This document shows, piece by piece, positions 1 to 6,595 of a DNA stretch of 8,532 nucleotides. Below the pieces are notes generated by a model. It saw nothing but the letters and a program-made list of their open reading frames with translations, was not told the origin of the DNA and ran no database searches. The DNA is taken from NCBI GenBank assembly GCA_002371615.1, contig DFGA01000015.1:1-8532 (forward strand), read 5' to 3'. A program made the translations under genes and the position numbers. Position 1 is the stretch's first letter. Every line of letters begins with the position of its first letter. Origin of the DNA: Lachnospiraceae bacterium UBA3762. Its GTDB lineage: Bacteria; Bacillota; Clostridia; Lachnospirales; Lachnospiraceae.

Positions 1-574
1 TCTCAAAATATTTTGCTATCATAAGAATATCTGTCGCCTCTTCACCTTCACATGGATTATTTCGAATAAGGTCAATAATATCTTTTTTGGCATCCAGGAA
101 CAGATTATCTACGATATCATCATGCTCTATGACCTCTCTTGCCTTATCCGCATCTTTTTCAACATAAGCCTCAATACTGTGGTTAAGCATTATCATAGTT
201 TCTGATGCCATCTTTGATACGTGCTCAAACTTATCAATCCGGCTGTTATTCCCCATTAGAATTGTCATTTCAGAAATATCAGCTGCATGGTCTCCGATTC
301 TCTCCATATCGGTTACCATTTTCATTGCGGCTGTAACTGTGCGCAGATCTTTTGCTACCGGTTGCTGTTGTATCAAAAGATTAAAGCAAATACCCTCTAT
401 CTTCTTTTGTAAATGGTCCACCACGGTATCATTTTCCATGATTGCCCTTGCTTTCTCCACATCTCGCTTTATCAGGGCTTCAATAGCTTCATTTATGGCT
501 CGTATTATCTGATTTCCCATTTCTATCATTTCAATATTAAGTTCTATAAGTTGTTCATCAAACCTGCTTCTCAT
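1..574 (-). CDS. phoU: PhoU, phosphate transport/Pho signalling regulator (partial, C-terminus beyond the window)
   Basis: The reading frame opens with ATG at 574 (MRSRFDEQLIELN) and stays open for 191 codons to the window edge, so the C-terminal part is missing; PhoU is usually about 215-220 residues. An AAAGGA ribosome site lies seven bases before the ATG. Two PhoU helical repeats are visible. The first carries the family pattern PVAKDLRTVTAAMKMVTDMERIGDHAADI around residues 73-101; the second begins near residue 118 and contains EKDADKAREV. In this family the acidic and His residues bind metal, and the protein restrains the PhoR-type kinase and the Pst transporter at the inner face of the membrane. 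It follows pstB by 18 bases as the last pst gene seen, the usual order. Identification is firm; only the 3' end is unknown. Confidence 0.95.
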   Translation of the reverse strand, partial: MRSRFDEQLIELNIEMIEMGNQIIRAINEAIEALIKRDVEKARAIMENDTVVDHLQKKIEGICFNLLIQQQPVAKDLRTVTAAMKMVTDMERIGDHAADISEMTILMGNNSRIDKFEHVSKMASETMIMLNHSIEAYVEKDADKAREVIEHDDIVDNLFLDAKKDIIDLIRNNPCEGEEATDILMIAKYFE

Positions 575-592
575 GGCATTTTCCTTTCTTCA

Positions 593-1351
593 TCAACCAA
601 ATCTTCCCGTAATATAATCCTCTGTCCGCTTATCCTTTGGATATGAAAATATCTGCTTCGTTTCACCATACTCCACCATATCTCCGACCAGAAAAAATGC
701 TGTATAGTCGGAAACTCTTACTGCCTGCTGCATATTATGCGTTACCACCACAACCGTGTATTTCTTCTTTAAATCTTCCATCAGATCTTCTATCTTGGTC
801 GTGGATATCGGATCCAGCGCTGATGTCGGTTCATCCATCAAAAGAATCTCAGGTTCTACTGCTAAAGCTCTCGCAATACATATTCTCTGTTGCTGACCAC
901 CGGATATTGACAATGCTGATTTTTTCAGCCTGTCTTTAACCTCATTCCAAATAGCCGCCCCCTTCAAACTTTCCTCAACGATCTTATCCAATATTTTTTT
1001 ATCTTTGACCCCATGCACCCTTGGACCATAAGCCACATTATCATAGATACTCATAGGGAACGGATTTGGCTGTTGGAAAACCATTCCCACCTTCTTCCTA
1101 AGCAAAGTAGTATCTATGTCCTTTGAATAAATATCTTTGCCATCTATTTCCACCGTCCCTGTAATTTTCACGCTATCCACCAGGTCATTCATTCTGTTTA
1201 TGGTCTTTAGAAAAGTAGATTTTCCGCATCCTGAAGGGCCTATAAAAGCTGTGATTGCTTTTTCTTTTATTTCCATACTTACATCCTTAAGGGCATGATT
1301 TTCGCCATAATAAAGATTTAAGTTTTTTACTGATATCTTTGTATTTTTCAT
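593..1351 (-). CDS. pstB: PstB, phosphate ABC transporter ATP-binding protein
   Basis: This is the cytoplasmic ATPase of the PstSCAB high-affinity phosphate importer. All ABC motifs are present in its 252 residues: Walker A GPSGCGKST at 38-46, Q-loop VFQQPNPFP at 91-99, signature LSISGGQQQR at 147-156, Walker B ILLMDEP at 169-175 and switch His205 in VVVTHN. FQQPNPFPMSIYDNV is characteristic of PstB rather than other ABC ATPases. The length matches the family (about 250). The ATG at 1351 begins two bases after the pstA stop and has AAGGA six bases upstream, so translation is probably coupled to pstA. No defect is seen. Confidence 0.97.
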   Translation of the reverse strand: MKNTKISVKNLNLYYGENHALKDVSMEIKEKAITAFIGPSGCGKSTFLKTINRMNDLVDSVKITGTVEIDGKDIYSKDIDTTLLRKKVGMVFQQPNPFPMSIYDNVAYGPRVHGVKDKKILDKIVEESLKGAAIWNEVKDRLKKSALSISGGQQQRICIARALAVEPEILLMDEPTSALDPISTTKIEDLMEDLKKKYTVVVVTHNMQQAVRVSDYTAFFLVGDMVEYGETKQIFSYPKDKRTEDYITGRFG

Positions 1352-1353
1352 TA

Positions 1354-2214
1354 CTATTCCTTTCCGGTCACATCAAAATGTTTTGTAATCGCCTTAGTAC
1401 CAAGATTGATTCCTAAAACAATTATCAGAAGTACAACTGCTATTCCAAATGCAGTTTCAAAATCGCCTTCGCTTGTTGCTGAAAGATACATCTGAATTGT
1501 CAGTGTTCCGCCGGATTGGAATGGTTTTTGAAAGATTCCCTCAAATCCTTTTGGTAAAAGCTTTGCGCTTCCGGCAGTAAACAGGAGCGCTGCGGATTCA
1601 CCTACAATTCTTCCGATTGCAAGTATGGCTCCTGTAATGATACCCGGCATTGCGCTTGGAATCAGAATTGTACGGATCATATACCACTTTCCGCTTCCAA
1701 GGCCTATTGCTCCATTGCGATAAGTATCAGGTACTGTCTTTAATGCTTCCTGTGTATTTCTTGTTATGAGCGGCAAAACCATAATAATAAGTGTGAGTGC
1801 TCCTGTTAAAAGAGAGTAGCCAAGTCCTAATCTTTCACCAAAGAACACACTGCCGAATAACCCAAAGATGATTGATGGAATCCCGGATAATGTTTCGGTT
1901 GCATATTCGATGATGGTCACAAATTTTCCGGGTTTCGCATACTCATTCAGATAAATAGCGCTTCCAACTCCGACAGGTGTAGCGATAAGCATTGTTATCA
2001 CTATAATGATCAGGGTATTCACTATGTTTCCCGCTATACCGACAGTTCCCTTCAGGACACTTGTAACCGATGTTAAAAACGACCAGCTTACAGTAGACAC
2101 GCCTTTTATCATCACATATACTATGATCAGAAGAAGTAACAGGACAGAAAATGCTGAGCATACATAAATCACCAATCTGATACCGAAATCTTTAATCTTC
2201 CTCATATTAATCAC
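1354..2214 (-). CDS. pstA: PstA, phosphate ABC transporter permease
   Basis: This 286-residue integral membrane protein pairs with PstC to form the phosphate channel. About six hydrophobic segments are visible, beginning at roughly residues 11-37 and 62-88. The EAA coupling loop that docks on PstB lies near 157-195 (ALKTVPDTYRNGAIGLG, then RTILIPSAMPGIITG), followed by GRIVGESAALLFTAG, a PstA hallmark. I chose the GTG at 2214 because AGGAG lies nine bases before it. It overlaps the pstC stop by eight bases, suggesting translational coupling. An in-frame ATG at 2205 is possible but sits 18 bases from that ribosome site. Confidence 0.95.
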   Translation of the reverse strand: MINMRKIKDFGIRLVIYVCSAFSVLLLLLIIVYVMIKGVSTVSWSFLTSVTSVLKGTVGIAGNIVNTLIIIVITMLIATPVGVGSAIYLNEYAKPGKFVTIIEYATETLSGIPSIIFGLFGSVFFGERLGLGYSLLTGALTLIIMVLPLITRNTQEALKTVPDTYRNGAIGLGSGKWYMIRTILIPSAMPGIITGAILAIGRIVGESAALLFTAGSAKLLPKGFEGIFQKPFQSGGTLTIQMYLSATSEGDFETAFGIAVVLLIIVLGINLGTKAITKHFDVTGKE

Positions 2215-3109
2215 TATTATCTTCTCCTGTCTTCCTTGCCTTTAATAAAACAAAATTCACAAGCATTATGAAAACATACAGCACCATGCCAACAGTAAAA
2301 AGGACTTGTCTGTGTGTTCCACCGGCATATCCCATTTCACTGACGATCTGGGTTGTAAGTGTTCGTACAGAATTAAACGGAAGTGGTAAGTTCACAGTTC
2401 CTCCGGCAACCATATTTATTGCCATTGCTTCTCCCAGCGCTCTTCCTATACCAAGTACCACCCCCGTTAATATTCCTGACCTTGCAGCCGGAATAACTGT
2501 CCTGAATATAGTCTGCTCCTTAGTGGCTCCAAGTGCCAGAGATGCTGCCCTTATATTATCCGATACCGCCTTAAGTGAAGATGTACTAACACTAATTACT
2601 GTAGGCAGTATCATAACTGCAAGCACGATAATTGCCGAAAGCATATTTGCACCGCCTGTATATTGGTGATTACTGTCCCCAGCAAACACCATTTTTTCAA
2701 TATTAAATATAACCGGATTTAGTACCAGCATTCCGATCAGACCATAGATAACTGACGGTATAGCTGCAAGAAGCTCTACTGCGCCTCCAACAACAGCGCC
2801 TTCCTTCTTACCGGCCATCTCAGATAGAAAAACAGCCGTAAGTAATCCTATCGGAACACCAATAAGAATTGCAGCCAGCGTACCAACAATTGAAGTTAAA
2901 ATAATGTAACATATGCCATATGCCGGACTATTTGCAGTAGGCTTCCATACAGTTCCAAACAGCAGGTCAAGAACCCCGACTTCTTTTAAAGCCGGAGTTC
3001 CTTTGATGAACATATATATCGTAATCGCACATACTGCAAATATAGCTGCTACAGCACAAATCAGGAAAACCATTTTTGCTGTTTTTTCTATAAATGCTTT
3101 TTTATTCAT
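2207..3109 (-). CDS. pstC: PstC, phosphate ABC transporter permease
   Basis: This is the second channel-forming permease, 300 residues when started at the ATG at 3109 (MNKKAFIEK). That start has AGGGG about seven bases upstream and leaves a 10-base gap after the pstS stop. The frame is open further upstream to 3178, but that extension would run into pstS and lacks membrane-protein character. A first membrane segment is at about 13-35, others follow from residue 65. The EAA loop near 177-215 reads SSLKAVSDNIRAASLALGA then RTVIPAARSGILTG, followed by GRALGEAMAINMVAG as in PstC. Length and domain order are normal for the family. Confidence 0.95.
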   Translation of the reverse strand: MNKKAFIEKTAKMVFLICAVAAIFAVCAITIYMFIKGTPALKEVGVLDLLFGTVWKPTANSPAYGICYIILTSIVGTLAAILIGVPIGLLTAVFLSEMAGKKEGAVVGGAVELLAAIPSVIYGLIGMLVLNPVIFNIEKMVFAGDSNHQYTGGANMLSAIIVLAVMILPTVISVSTSSLKAVSDNIRAASLALGATKEQTIFRTVIPAARSGILTGVVLGIGRALGEAMAINMVAGGTVNLPLPFNSVRTLTTQIVSEMGYAGGTHRQVLFTVGMVLYVFIMLVNFVLLKARKTGEDNSD

Positions 3110-3119
3110 AATGTTCCCC

Positions 3120-3950
3120 TTACTGTGGAACAATAAGTCCAACCTTTTTGATAACTTCCTTGCCCGCATCCGAACCAATGTAGGCGAACCACGCCTTCAC
3201 TGCTTCACTTTGCTCACCGATTTCTCCGGTTGTCGCCATTACAAATGGTCTCTGAAGGATATAATTTCCCGCAAGTATCTGTTCTTCTGATGGCTCTACT
3301 CCATCAAGCTTAAGACCAATTACAGAAGAATCCACTACATCAAGTGAAACATAACCGATCGCCCCGGGTGTAGATGCAACCTTAGCCAAAACAGCCCCCG
3401 TAGAATCCAGCTCTTGCGCATATTTACAACAATCCTCTATCTCTAACAGTTCCTCAAATGCATCTCTTGTTCCGGATCCTGCCTCTCGACCTATTACCAC
3501 AATTGGCATGTCTGCTCCGCCTAAATCACTCCAGTTAGTAAGCTCGCCTGTATAGATTTTCGATAAAGTTTCTGCTGAAATATCTGTTACACTGTTATTC
3601 TTTTCTGTGATAACTGCAATTCCATCAATTGCAACTATATTTTCCACTAATCCATTTGCTTTTTCTTCATCCTTCAATCCTCTTGAAGCGTTGCCTATAT
3701 CCACTGATCCCGCAGCCAAAGATTCAAGACCGGCACCGGAACCGGTATATTCAACCGTAACGGTTACCCCGGGATTATCAGCCATAAAACTTTCTGACAA
3801 TGCTTCACATAGCTTTTCCATTGACGTTGAACCGGCAAGCGTTACCTTCCCATCTAAAGCTTCGCCTTCGGAAGTCTTTGAACCACATCCCGTAATCGCT
3901 GCAGCCATTAAACACACAGCCGAAACTACTGCAAAAATTCTTTTTTTCAT
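3120..3950 (-). CDS. pstS: PstS, phosphate-binding lipoprotein
   Basis: This is the extracytoplasmic phosphate-binding subunit of the Pst importer. The 276-residue product begins MKKRIFAVVSAVCLMAAAIT followed by GCGSK. This is a type II signal peptide with lipobox AITGC, so Cys22 is predicted to be lipidated and to anchor the protein on the outer face of the membrane. Phosphate-contact regions of the family are present: AGSTSM at 39-44, SGAG near 71-74, DGIAV near 109-113 and GREAGSGTRDAF at 154-165. The ATG at 3950 has GAGGA six bases upstream. It is the first gene of the pst group and has a probable Pho box about 70-110 bases before its start. Confidence 0.96.
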   Translation of the reverse strand: MKKRIFAVVSAVCLMAAAITGCGSKTSEGEALDGKVTLAGSTSMEKLCEALSESFMADNPGVTVTVEYTGSGAGLESLAAGSVDIGNASRGLKDEEKANGLVENIVAIDGIAVITEKNNSVTDISAETLSKIYTGELTNWSDLGGADMPIVVIGREAGSGTRDAFEELLEIEDCCKYAQELDSTGAVLAKVASTPGAIGYVSLDVVDSSVIGLKLDGVEPSEEQILAGNYILQRPFVMATTGEIGEQSEAVKAWFAYIGSDAGKEVIKKVGLIVPQ

Positions 3951-4020
3951 AATAATTCCTCATCTTTCTATCGATTTTCGTACCTTGTTTGTCACAACAC
4001 ATTCAGTTTATCTTTGCTAT

Positions 4021-4061
4021 GTAAAATACATCATCATTCTCAGGTAAAACCTTGGTAAAAC
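4021..4061 (-). promoter_or_regulatory. Probable Pho box (PhoP/PhoB site) upstream of pstS
   Basis: On the minus strand GTTTTACC occurs twice exactly 11 bases apart (4054-4061 and 4043-4050), with a third TTTTAC copy (4021-4026) 23 bases further toward pstS. Tandem half-sites at about 11-base spacing, one helical turn, are the known layout of PhoP/PhoB operators, which sit in front of pstS in many bacteria. A weak -10-like GATAAA lies at 4007-4012. The box fills the short gap between the upstream small gene and the pstS leader. Repeats and spacing are seen directly; the binding protein is inferred. Confidence 0.7.
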
Positions 4062-4298
4062 TTATGCAAATTCGTGATTACATAAATAAATTAGCCCACC
4101 AAATAATCCTATAAACATCGCTGGATAGCCCATAAAACAAATAAGCCACTCTATTCCCGGAAGAAATATTCTTCCTATCAAAAGCCATAATCCGGCACCG
4201 ATCAAGATATTTGCGACAGCCAATATCCAAAGGAACACTTTTGCTTTCACATCTTTTCTAGCTTCAAGACCATTTATAACATTCCATAATTGCTTCAT
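4062..4298 (-). CDS. Small two-helix membrane protein of unknown family
   Basis: I do not recognise the family. The ATG at 4298 is supported by a strong GGAGGTG ribosome site six bases upstream; the frame is open 29 codons further (to 4385) but that part has no ribosome site. The 78-residue product has a short charged N-terminus (MKQLWNVINGLEARKDVKAK) and two hydrophobic segments, about 20-42 and 48-73, with Gly/Pro-rich cores, ending CNHEFA. By the positive-inside rule both ends may be cytoplasmic. It lies just upstream of pstS in the same direction, and its own upstream region carries a repeat set matching the pstS Pho box. A role in phosphate starvation is therefore plausible but inferred from context only. 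Confidence 0.75.
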   Translation of the reverse strand: MKQLWNVINGLEARKDVKAKVFLWILAVANILIGAGLWLLIGRIFLPGIEWLICFMGYPAMFIGLFGGLIYLCNHEFA

Positions 4299-4336
4299 AT
4301 GATTCACCTCCACGATACAAATGTTAAATATGGCCG

Positions 4337-4377
4337 GTAAAATCAAATAACATGATTCTGTAAAAAGAACGTAAAAA
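4337..4377 (-). promoter_or_regulatory. Second probable Pho box, upstream of the small membrane protein gene
   Basis: On the minus strand TTTTTAC occurs at 4371-4377 and 4360-4366, 11 bases apart. A TTTTACC copy follows at 4336-4342, its GTAAAA core 23 bases beyond the middle one. The core offsets (11 then 23) equal those of the repeat set before pstS. A -10-like TATTTA follows at 4325-4330, and the ribosome site of the small gene lies about 14 bases after that. Regulation by a PhoP/PhoB-type response regulator is inferred from this match. Confidence 0.55.
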
Positions 4378-4591
4378 ATGGGCATTAGAATTTACGATCT
4401 AACACCCACCGGTTTAGTACTATTTCATCTGGATTTATAATACAAAAATAGATGTGCACAAAAATGTACATTTCAGTCTTTCTTTTATCCTCCCACATGA
4501 GATACATATAAATCTGAAATCTAAAATCAAGTTTTGAAATATTACACCATTATGACGTTAAACAATTCATCCCAACTTCTGTATCATATGT
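4378..4591. other. AT-rich intergenic stretch without a supported gene
   Basis: About 210 bases with many stops. The only minus-strand frame of note starts at ATG 4499 (MWEDKRKTEMYIF, 37 codons) and has no ribosome site, so I do not call it. Two TGTRCA palindromes close together (4454-4459 TGTGCA and 4465-4470 TGTACA) lie upstream of a TATAAA-like hexamer at 4435-4440, which could be an additional minus-strand promoter for the small gene. I see no RNA gene, insertion sequence or clear attachment site here. Confidence 0.4.
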
Positions 4592-4780
4592 GTTGTTCCT
4601 AGATTCCGAGCCGGAAGGCAGTACTCCTGCCACCCCGCCGGGCGGGGCTTGCCCTTGACGGGTTCTGAAAGAAACGCCATGATGTGCTATCCCGATGAGT
4701 GTGAAAAGAGTTGTTCCTGAGTTCCTCACCATCGGCAGCAACGCCTCTGCGTTTCTTTCAGGTTCAGTCAAGGGTGGCGG
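4592..4780. repeat. GC-rich block of imperfect inverted and direct repeats, 3' of mobA
   Basis: Composition shifts sharply to GC-rich. A long imperfect inverted repeat pairs 4652-4677 with 4749-4774, sharing CCCTTGAC and CTGAAAGAAACGC. Between the arms is a smaller one, CCGATG near 4692-4697 with CATCGG at 4730-4735. A tight palindrome CCCCGCCGGGCGGGG is at 4633-4647, and GGCAG/CTGCC form a small hairpin at 4617-4631. GTTGTTCCT recurs as a degenerate direct repeat at about 4592 and 4710. An open frame of 73 codons crosses the block on the minus strand, but I regard it as a by-product. It could be an element terminus, a folded RNA or a strong transcription barrier after mobA; no U-tract marks a standard terminator. 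Confidence 0.6.
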
Positions 4781-4784
4781 TAAA

Positions 4785-5963
4785 CTACAGACTCAGCTCG
4801 TGTTGATGATGCGTTAAGCTATTTGAATGATTGTAATTCGTAGTGTAGTATTCCAGATTTGAGTCAATTACATCCTGATGGTCTGTCATATATCTTTGAT
4901 CTACCTCTGCACTTGAATCATGCCCCTTCATTCCCAGATATCGAATAAGATTGAATAATTCCTGCTTTTTTTGTTGATCATGATCCTTTATAACATCTAA
5001 ATTTTTCGCTATATCATCGGTCTTCCTCGAGTATCCGGACGCTATAACATCATTAGCAAGATCCTTATATTGGTACTCTTCGGTGAATATCGGACTCATC
5101 CGTCTTCCTGTGTCCATCAATAATTTTTCCAGATCCTTTATAGCCTCTACGATTATGTTTCTCCTTTCAAACAGCGTGGTCAGCTCCTCTTTTGATACTT
5201 TCATGTTGAATCTCTTTGATATATTTGAATCTCTGAATTTATTTCCGTATTCATTTACAAAAGTAATGTGTTTTCTCGAATCAGTCCAGTTCGTATCCCA
5301 TCCCATTTTTTTCATATCACTTATAAAATCCTCTCTGTCTACACAGTAACTCATTGCCTGAGCACAACAGTGAGCACATTCTTTTAAATAACTTATGTCA
5401 TAGCACTGAAATAGTTCATGTAGATATAGATCCCAACTTCTTCCTGTTGCGTCATTAATTAAATCATGCTCAAACGTCAGACCCTTCTCGGTTATAGTAA
5501 GTTCCCGCTCTTCACACAGCCTGTCCGTCTCGTGCTTCATTTCTTCGAGATCGTGCTTTGAAGAATGAAATTTATGTCCATCCTCAAAGTTCACGGAATT
5601 TATAATAAAATGCAAATGCAGATGGTCTTTATCCTGATGTACCGTTACCAGTGTCTGAAAATCATGAAAACACGCATCGGCATATTCTATACCAAAGTCC
5701 AGAACCTCCTCAGGAGTGATCTTCTCATCCTCATGAAATGAAACGATCACATGGTAGTACATCCTTCCGGTGTCTTTATTCCAAGTTTGTTTTTCCTCAA
5801 GAAATGCATCAAATACATTTTCCGGTGTAATCTCTTCCTCATCAAAAGGACCCTGCATAAAAATCAAATGATCAGGGATCTTCTCGTCTTTCATGACATA
5901 ATCTATGATTCCTTTGAGTGCTCCGTGGGAATGACCTCCAGAGATAATCTTAGTAATTGCCAA
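4785..5963 (-). CDS. mobA: MobA, MOBP-type relaxase (VirD2-like)
   Basis: This 392-residue relaxase nicks oriT and remains covalently bound to the 5' end for transfer. The N-terminal relaxase domain (about 1-170) shows GGHSHGALKGIIDYV with Tyr22 as the likely nicking residue. The metal-binding histidine motif is HxDxxHxHxH followed by N: His109, Asp111, His114, His116, His118, Asn122. A second region near 205-250 (DFISDMKKMGW, KHITFVNEYGNKFRDS) resembles the oriT-recognition part of Firmicute relaxases. The C-terminal third is charged, without membrane segments. The start is TTG at 5963, supported by AAGGAGG ten bases upstream. It overlaps the mobC end by 61 bases, a long overlap consistent with coupled translation. 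Confidence 0.92.
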   Translation of the reverse strand: MAITKIISGGHSHGALKGIIDYVMKDEKIPDHLIFMQGPFDEEEITPENVFDAFLEEKQTWNKDTGRMYYHVIVSFHEDEKITPEEVLDFGIEYADACFHDFQTLVTVHQDKDHLHLHFIINSVNFEDGHKFHSSKHDLEEMKHETDRLCEERELTITEKGLTFEHDLINDATGRSWDLYLHELFQCYDISYLKECAHCCAQAMSYCVDREDFISDMKKMGWDTNWTDSRKHITFVNEYGNKFRDSNISKRFNMKVSKEELTTLFERRNIIVEAIKDLEKLLMDTGRRMSPIFTEEYQYKDLANDVIASGYSRKTDDIAKNLDVIKDHDQQKKQELFNLIRYLGMKGHDSSAEVDQRYMTDHQDVIDSNLEYYTTNYNHSNSLTHHQHELSL

Positions 5964-6292
5964 TTACTTACCGCCTCCTTCTTCATTTTGTATATCAGAT
6001 CAATGTCCTTTCTCAGTTCATCGTATTTTTCAATTTCCTTCTTGGTATTAGCCAGTTTTGCAATCTGATTAATATTCGTTCCGATTTTGGCCAACTGGTA
6101 ATCTATTGCCCGGATGTGTTCAAGTATCCCTTTGAACTGAGCGTAAGTATCTGCCCCGTAAATCCTGCTTCCAAGTGCAGCCTTGACCATATATGACTGT
6201 ATGCTCTGACCGGACCTTTTAATCCGGGACATTAGCTGCAAATACTCTGCATCCGTAAATCTGACATAGACATTTCTGTTGCGTTTGCGCAT
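5903..6292 (-). CDS. mobC: MobC, relaxosome accessory protein
   Basis: MobC-family proteins bind oriT and help the relaxase open the nick region. The ATG at 6292 gives 129 residues and has a GAGG ribosome site five bases upstream. The frame is open to 6400, but that extension would translate the oriT-proximal hairpins and looks non-coding. An N-terminal ribbon-helix-helix (NVYVRFTDAEYLQLMSRIKR, about 7-26, with its second helix to about 40) would bind DNA. The MobC signature LAKIGTNINQIAKLAN lies at about 68-82, followed by a charged helix. It precedes mobA and overlaps its start. Confidence 0.9.
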   Translation of the reverse strand: MRKRNRNVYVRFTDAEYLQLMSRIKRSGQSIQSYMVKAALGSRIYGADTYAQFKGILEHIRAIDYQLAKIGTNINQIAKLANTKKEIEKYDELRKDIDLIYKMKKEAVSNWQLLRLSLEVIPTEHSKES

Positions 6293-6340
6293 ATCTGCCT
6301 CTTTCCTGCCAAAAACTACTGCGGGGTACCAACCGGGGTT

Positions 6341-6394
6341 CCAAGGGGCGCAGCCCCTGGCAAGCTCGGAGAGCTGCCGCAGGCAGCCTCTCCG
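6341..6394. repeat. Two GC-rich hairpins with GCA loops before mobC
   Basis: The first hairpin pairs GGGGC (6345-6349) with GCCCC (6353-6357) around a GCA loop, extended outward by CCA/TGG with one bulged A. The second pairs CGGAGAG (6367-6373) plus CTGCC (6374-6378) with GGCAG (6382-6386) and CTCTCCG (6388-6394), again with a GCA loop and one bulged base. They lie in the leader of mobC, next to the oriT-like repeats. They may be part of the relaxosome site or structure the mob mRNA; the shared loop suggests one duplicated motif. Confidence 0.65.
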
Positions 6395-6396
6395 AA

Positions 6397-6485
6397 GCAA
6401 AGTGGCTTGCCACTTTGCGAAGCTTGCCTATCACCCCGAACGAAAAACCCAAAGCCTTTCATAGCTTATGTCTACGGGGTGATAG
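6397..6485. other. oriT: Putative origin of transfer (oriT)
   Basis: A perfect 10-bp inverted repeat GCAAAGTGGC/GCCACTTTGC with a two-base centre occupies 6397-6418. It is followed by a perfect 11-bp inverted repeat, CTATCACCCCG (6428-6438) and CGGGGTGATAG (6475-6485), separated by 36 bases. Inverted repeats directly upstream of mobC-mobA are the usual layout of oriT in MOBP systems, and this is the only such cluster lying immediately upstream of the mob genes. I cannot identify the nic base by eye. The location is well supported; the exact limits are inferred. Confidence 0.6.
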
Positions 6486-6486
6486 C

Positions 6487-6595
6487 TGACTTTGCATGCG
6501 CTAAAATAACCTTTTTGGCACCCGGTCAACAACCATATTGGAATCATTCGCAATTATCCCGGGTGCCGTTCATTTACCTGTCGCATGCAAAGTCA
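6487..6595. repeat. Nested perfect inverted repeats between the partition and mob genes
   Basis: The outer arms are 14 bp and perfect: TGACTTTGCATGCG (6487-6500) and CGCATGCAAAGTCA (6582-6595). The inner arms are 9 bp and perfect: GGCACCCGG (6517-6525) and CCGGGTGCC (6559-6567). The right outer arm lies inside the last codons of the RHH gene, the rest follows its stop. The poly-U tail of a standard terminator is lacking in both directions. It may be an operator, a centromere-like site for the RHH protein, or part of an extended oriT. Confidence 0.7.
6502..6529 (-). promoter_or_regulatory. Candidate promoter for mobC-mobA
   Basis: On the minus strand TTGACC (6524-6529) is followed, 16 bases on, by ATTTTA (6502-6507), giving a fair -35 and a weak -10. 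The -35 overlaps the inner repeat arm and the outer arm covers the start region, so a repeat-binding protein could repress it. This rests on hexamer match and spacing only. Confidence 0.25.

Noticed and set aside
3110..3178. N-terminal extension of pstC
   Set aside because: It overlaps the end of pstS and lacks a hydrophobic or conserved sequence; the ATG at 3109 has its own ribosome site.
4387..4499. 37-codon minus-strand frame starting at ATG 4499
   Set aside because: No ribosome site, no family resemblance, and it covers a likely promoter region.
4550..4771. 73-codon open frame on the minus strand
   Set aside because: It is made of the repeat arms and GC palindromes, has no ribosome site or recognisable domain, and its composition follows the repeat block.
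6293..6400. N-terminal extension of mobC
   Set aside because: It would translate the second GCA-loop hairpin, while the ATG at 6292 has a good ribosome site and fits the family's start.
6517..6567. Rho-independent terminator after the RHH gene
   Set aside because: The stem is 9 bp with a 33-base loop and no U-tract follows in either direction.
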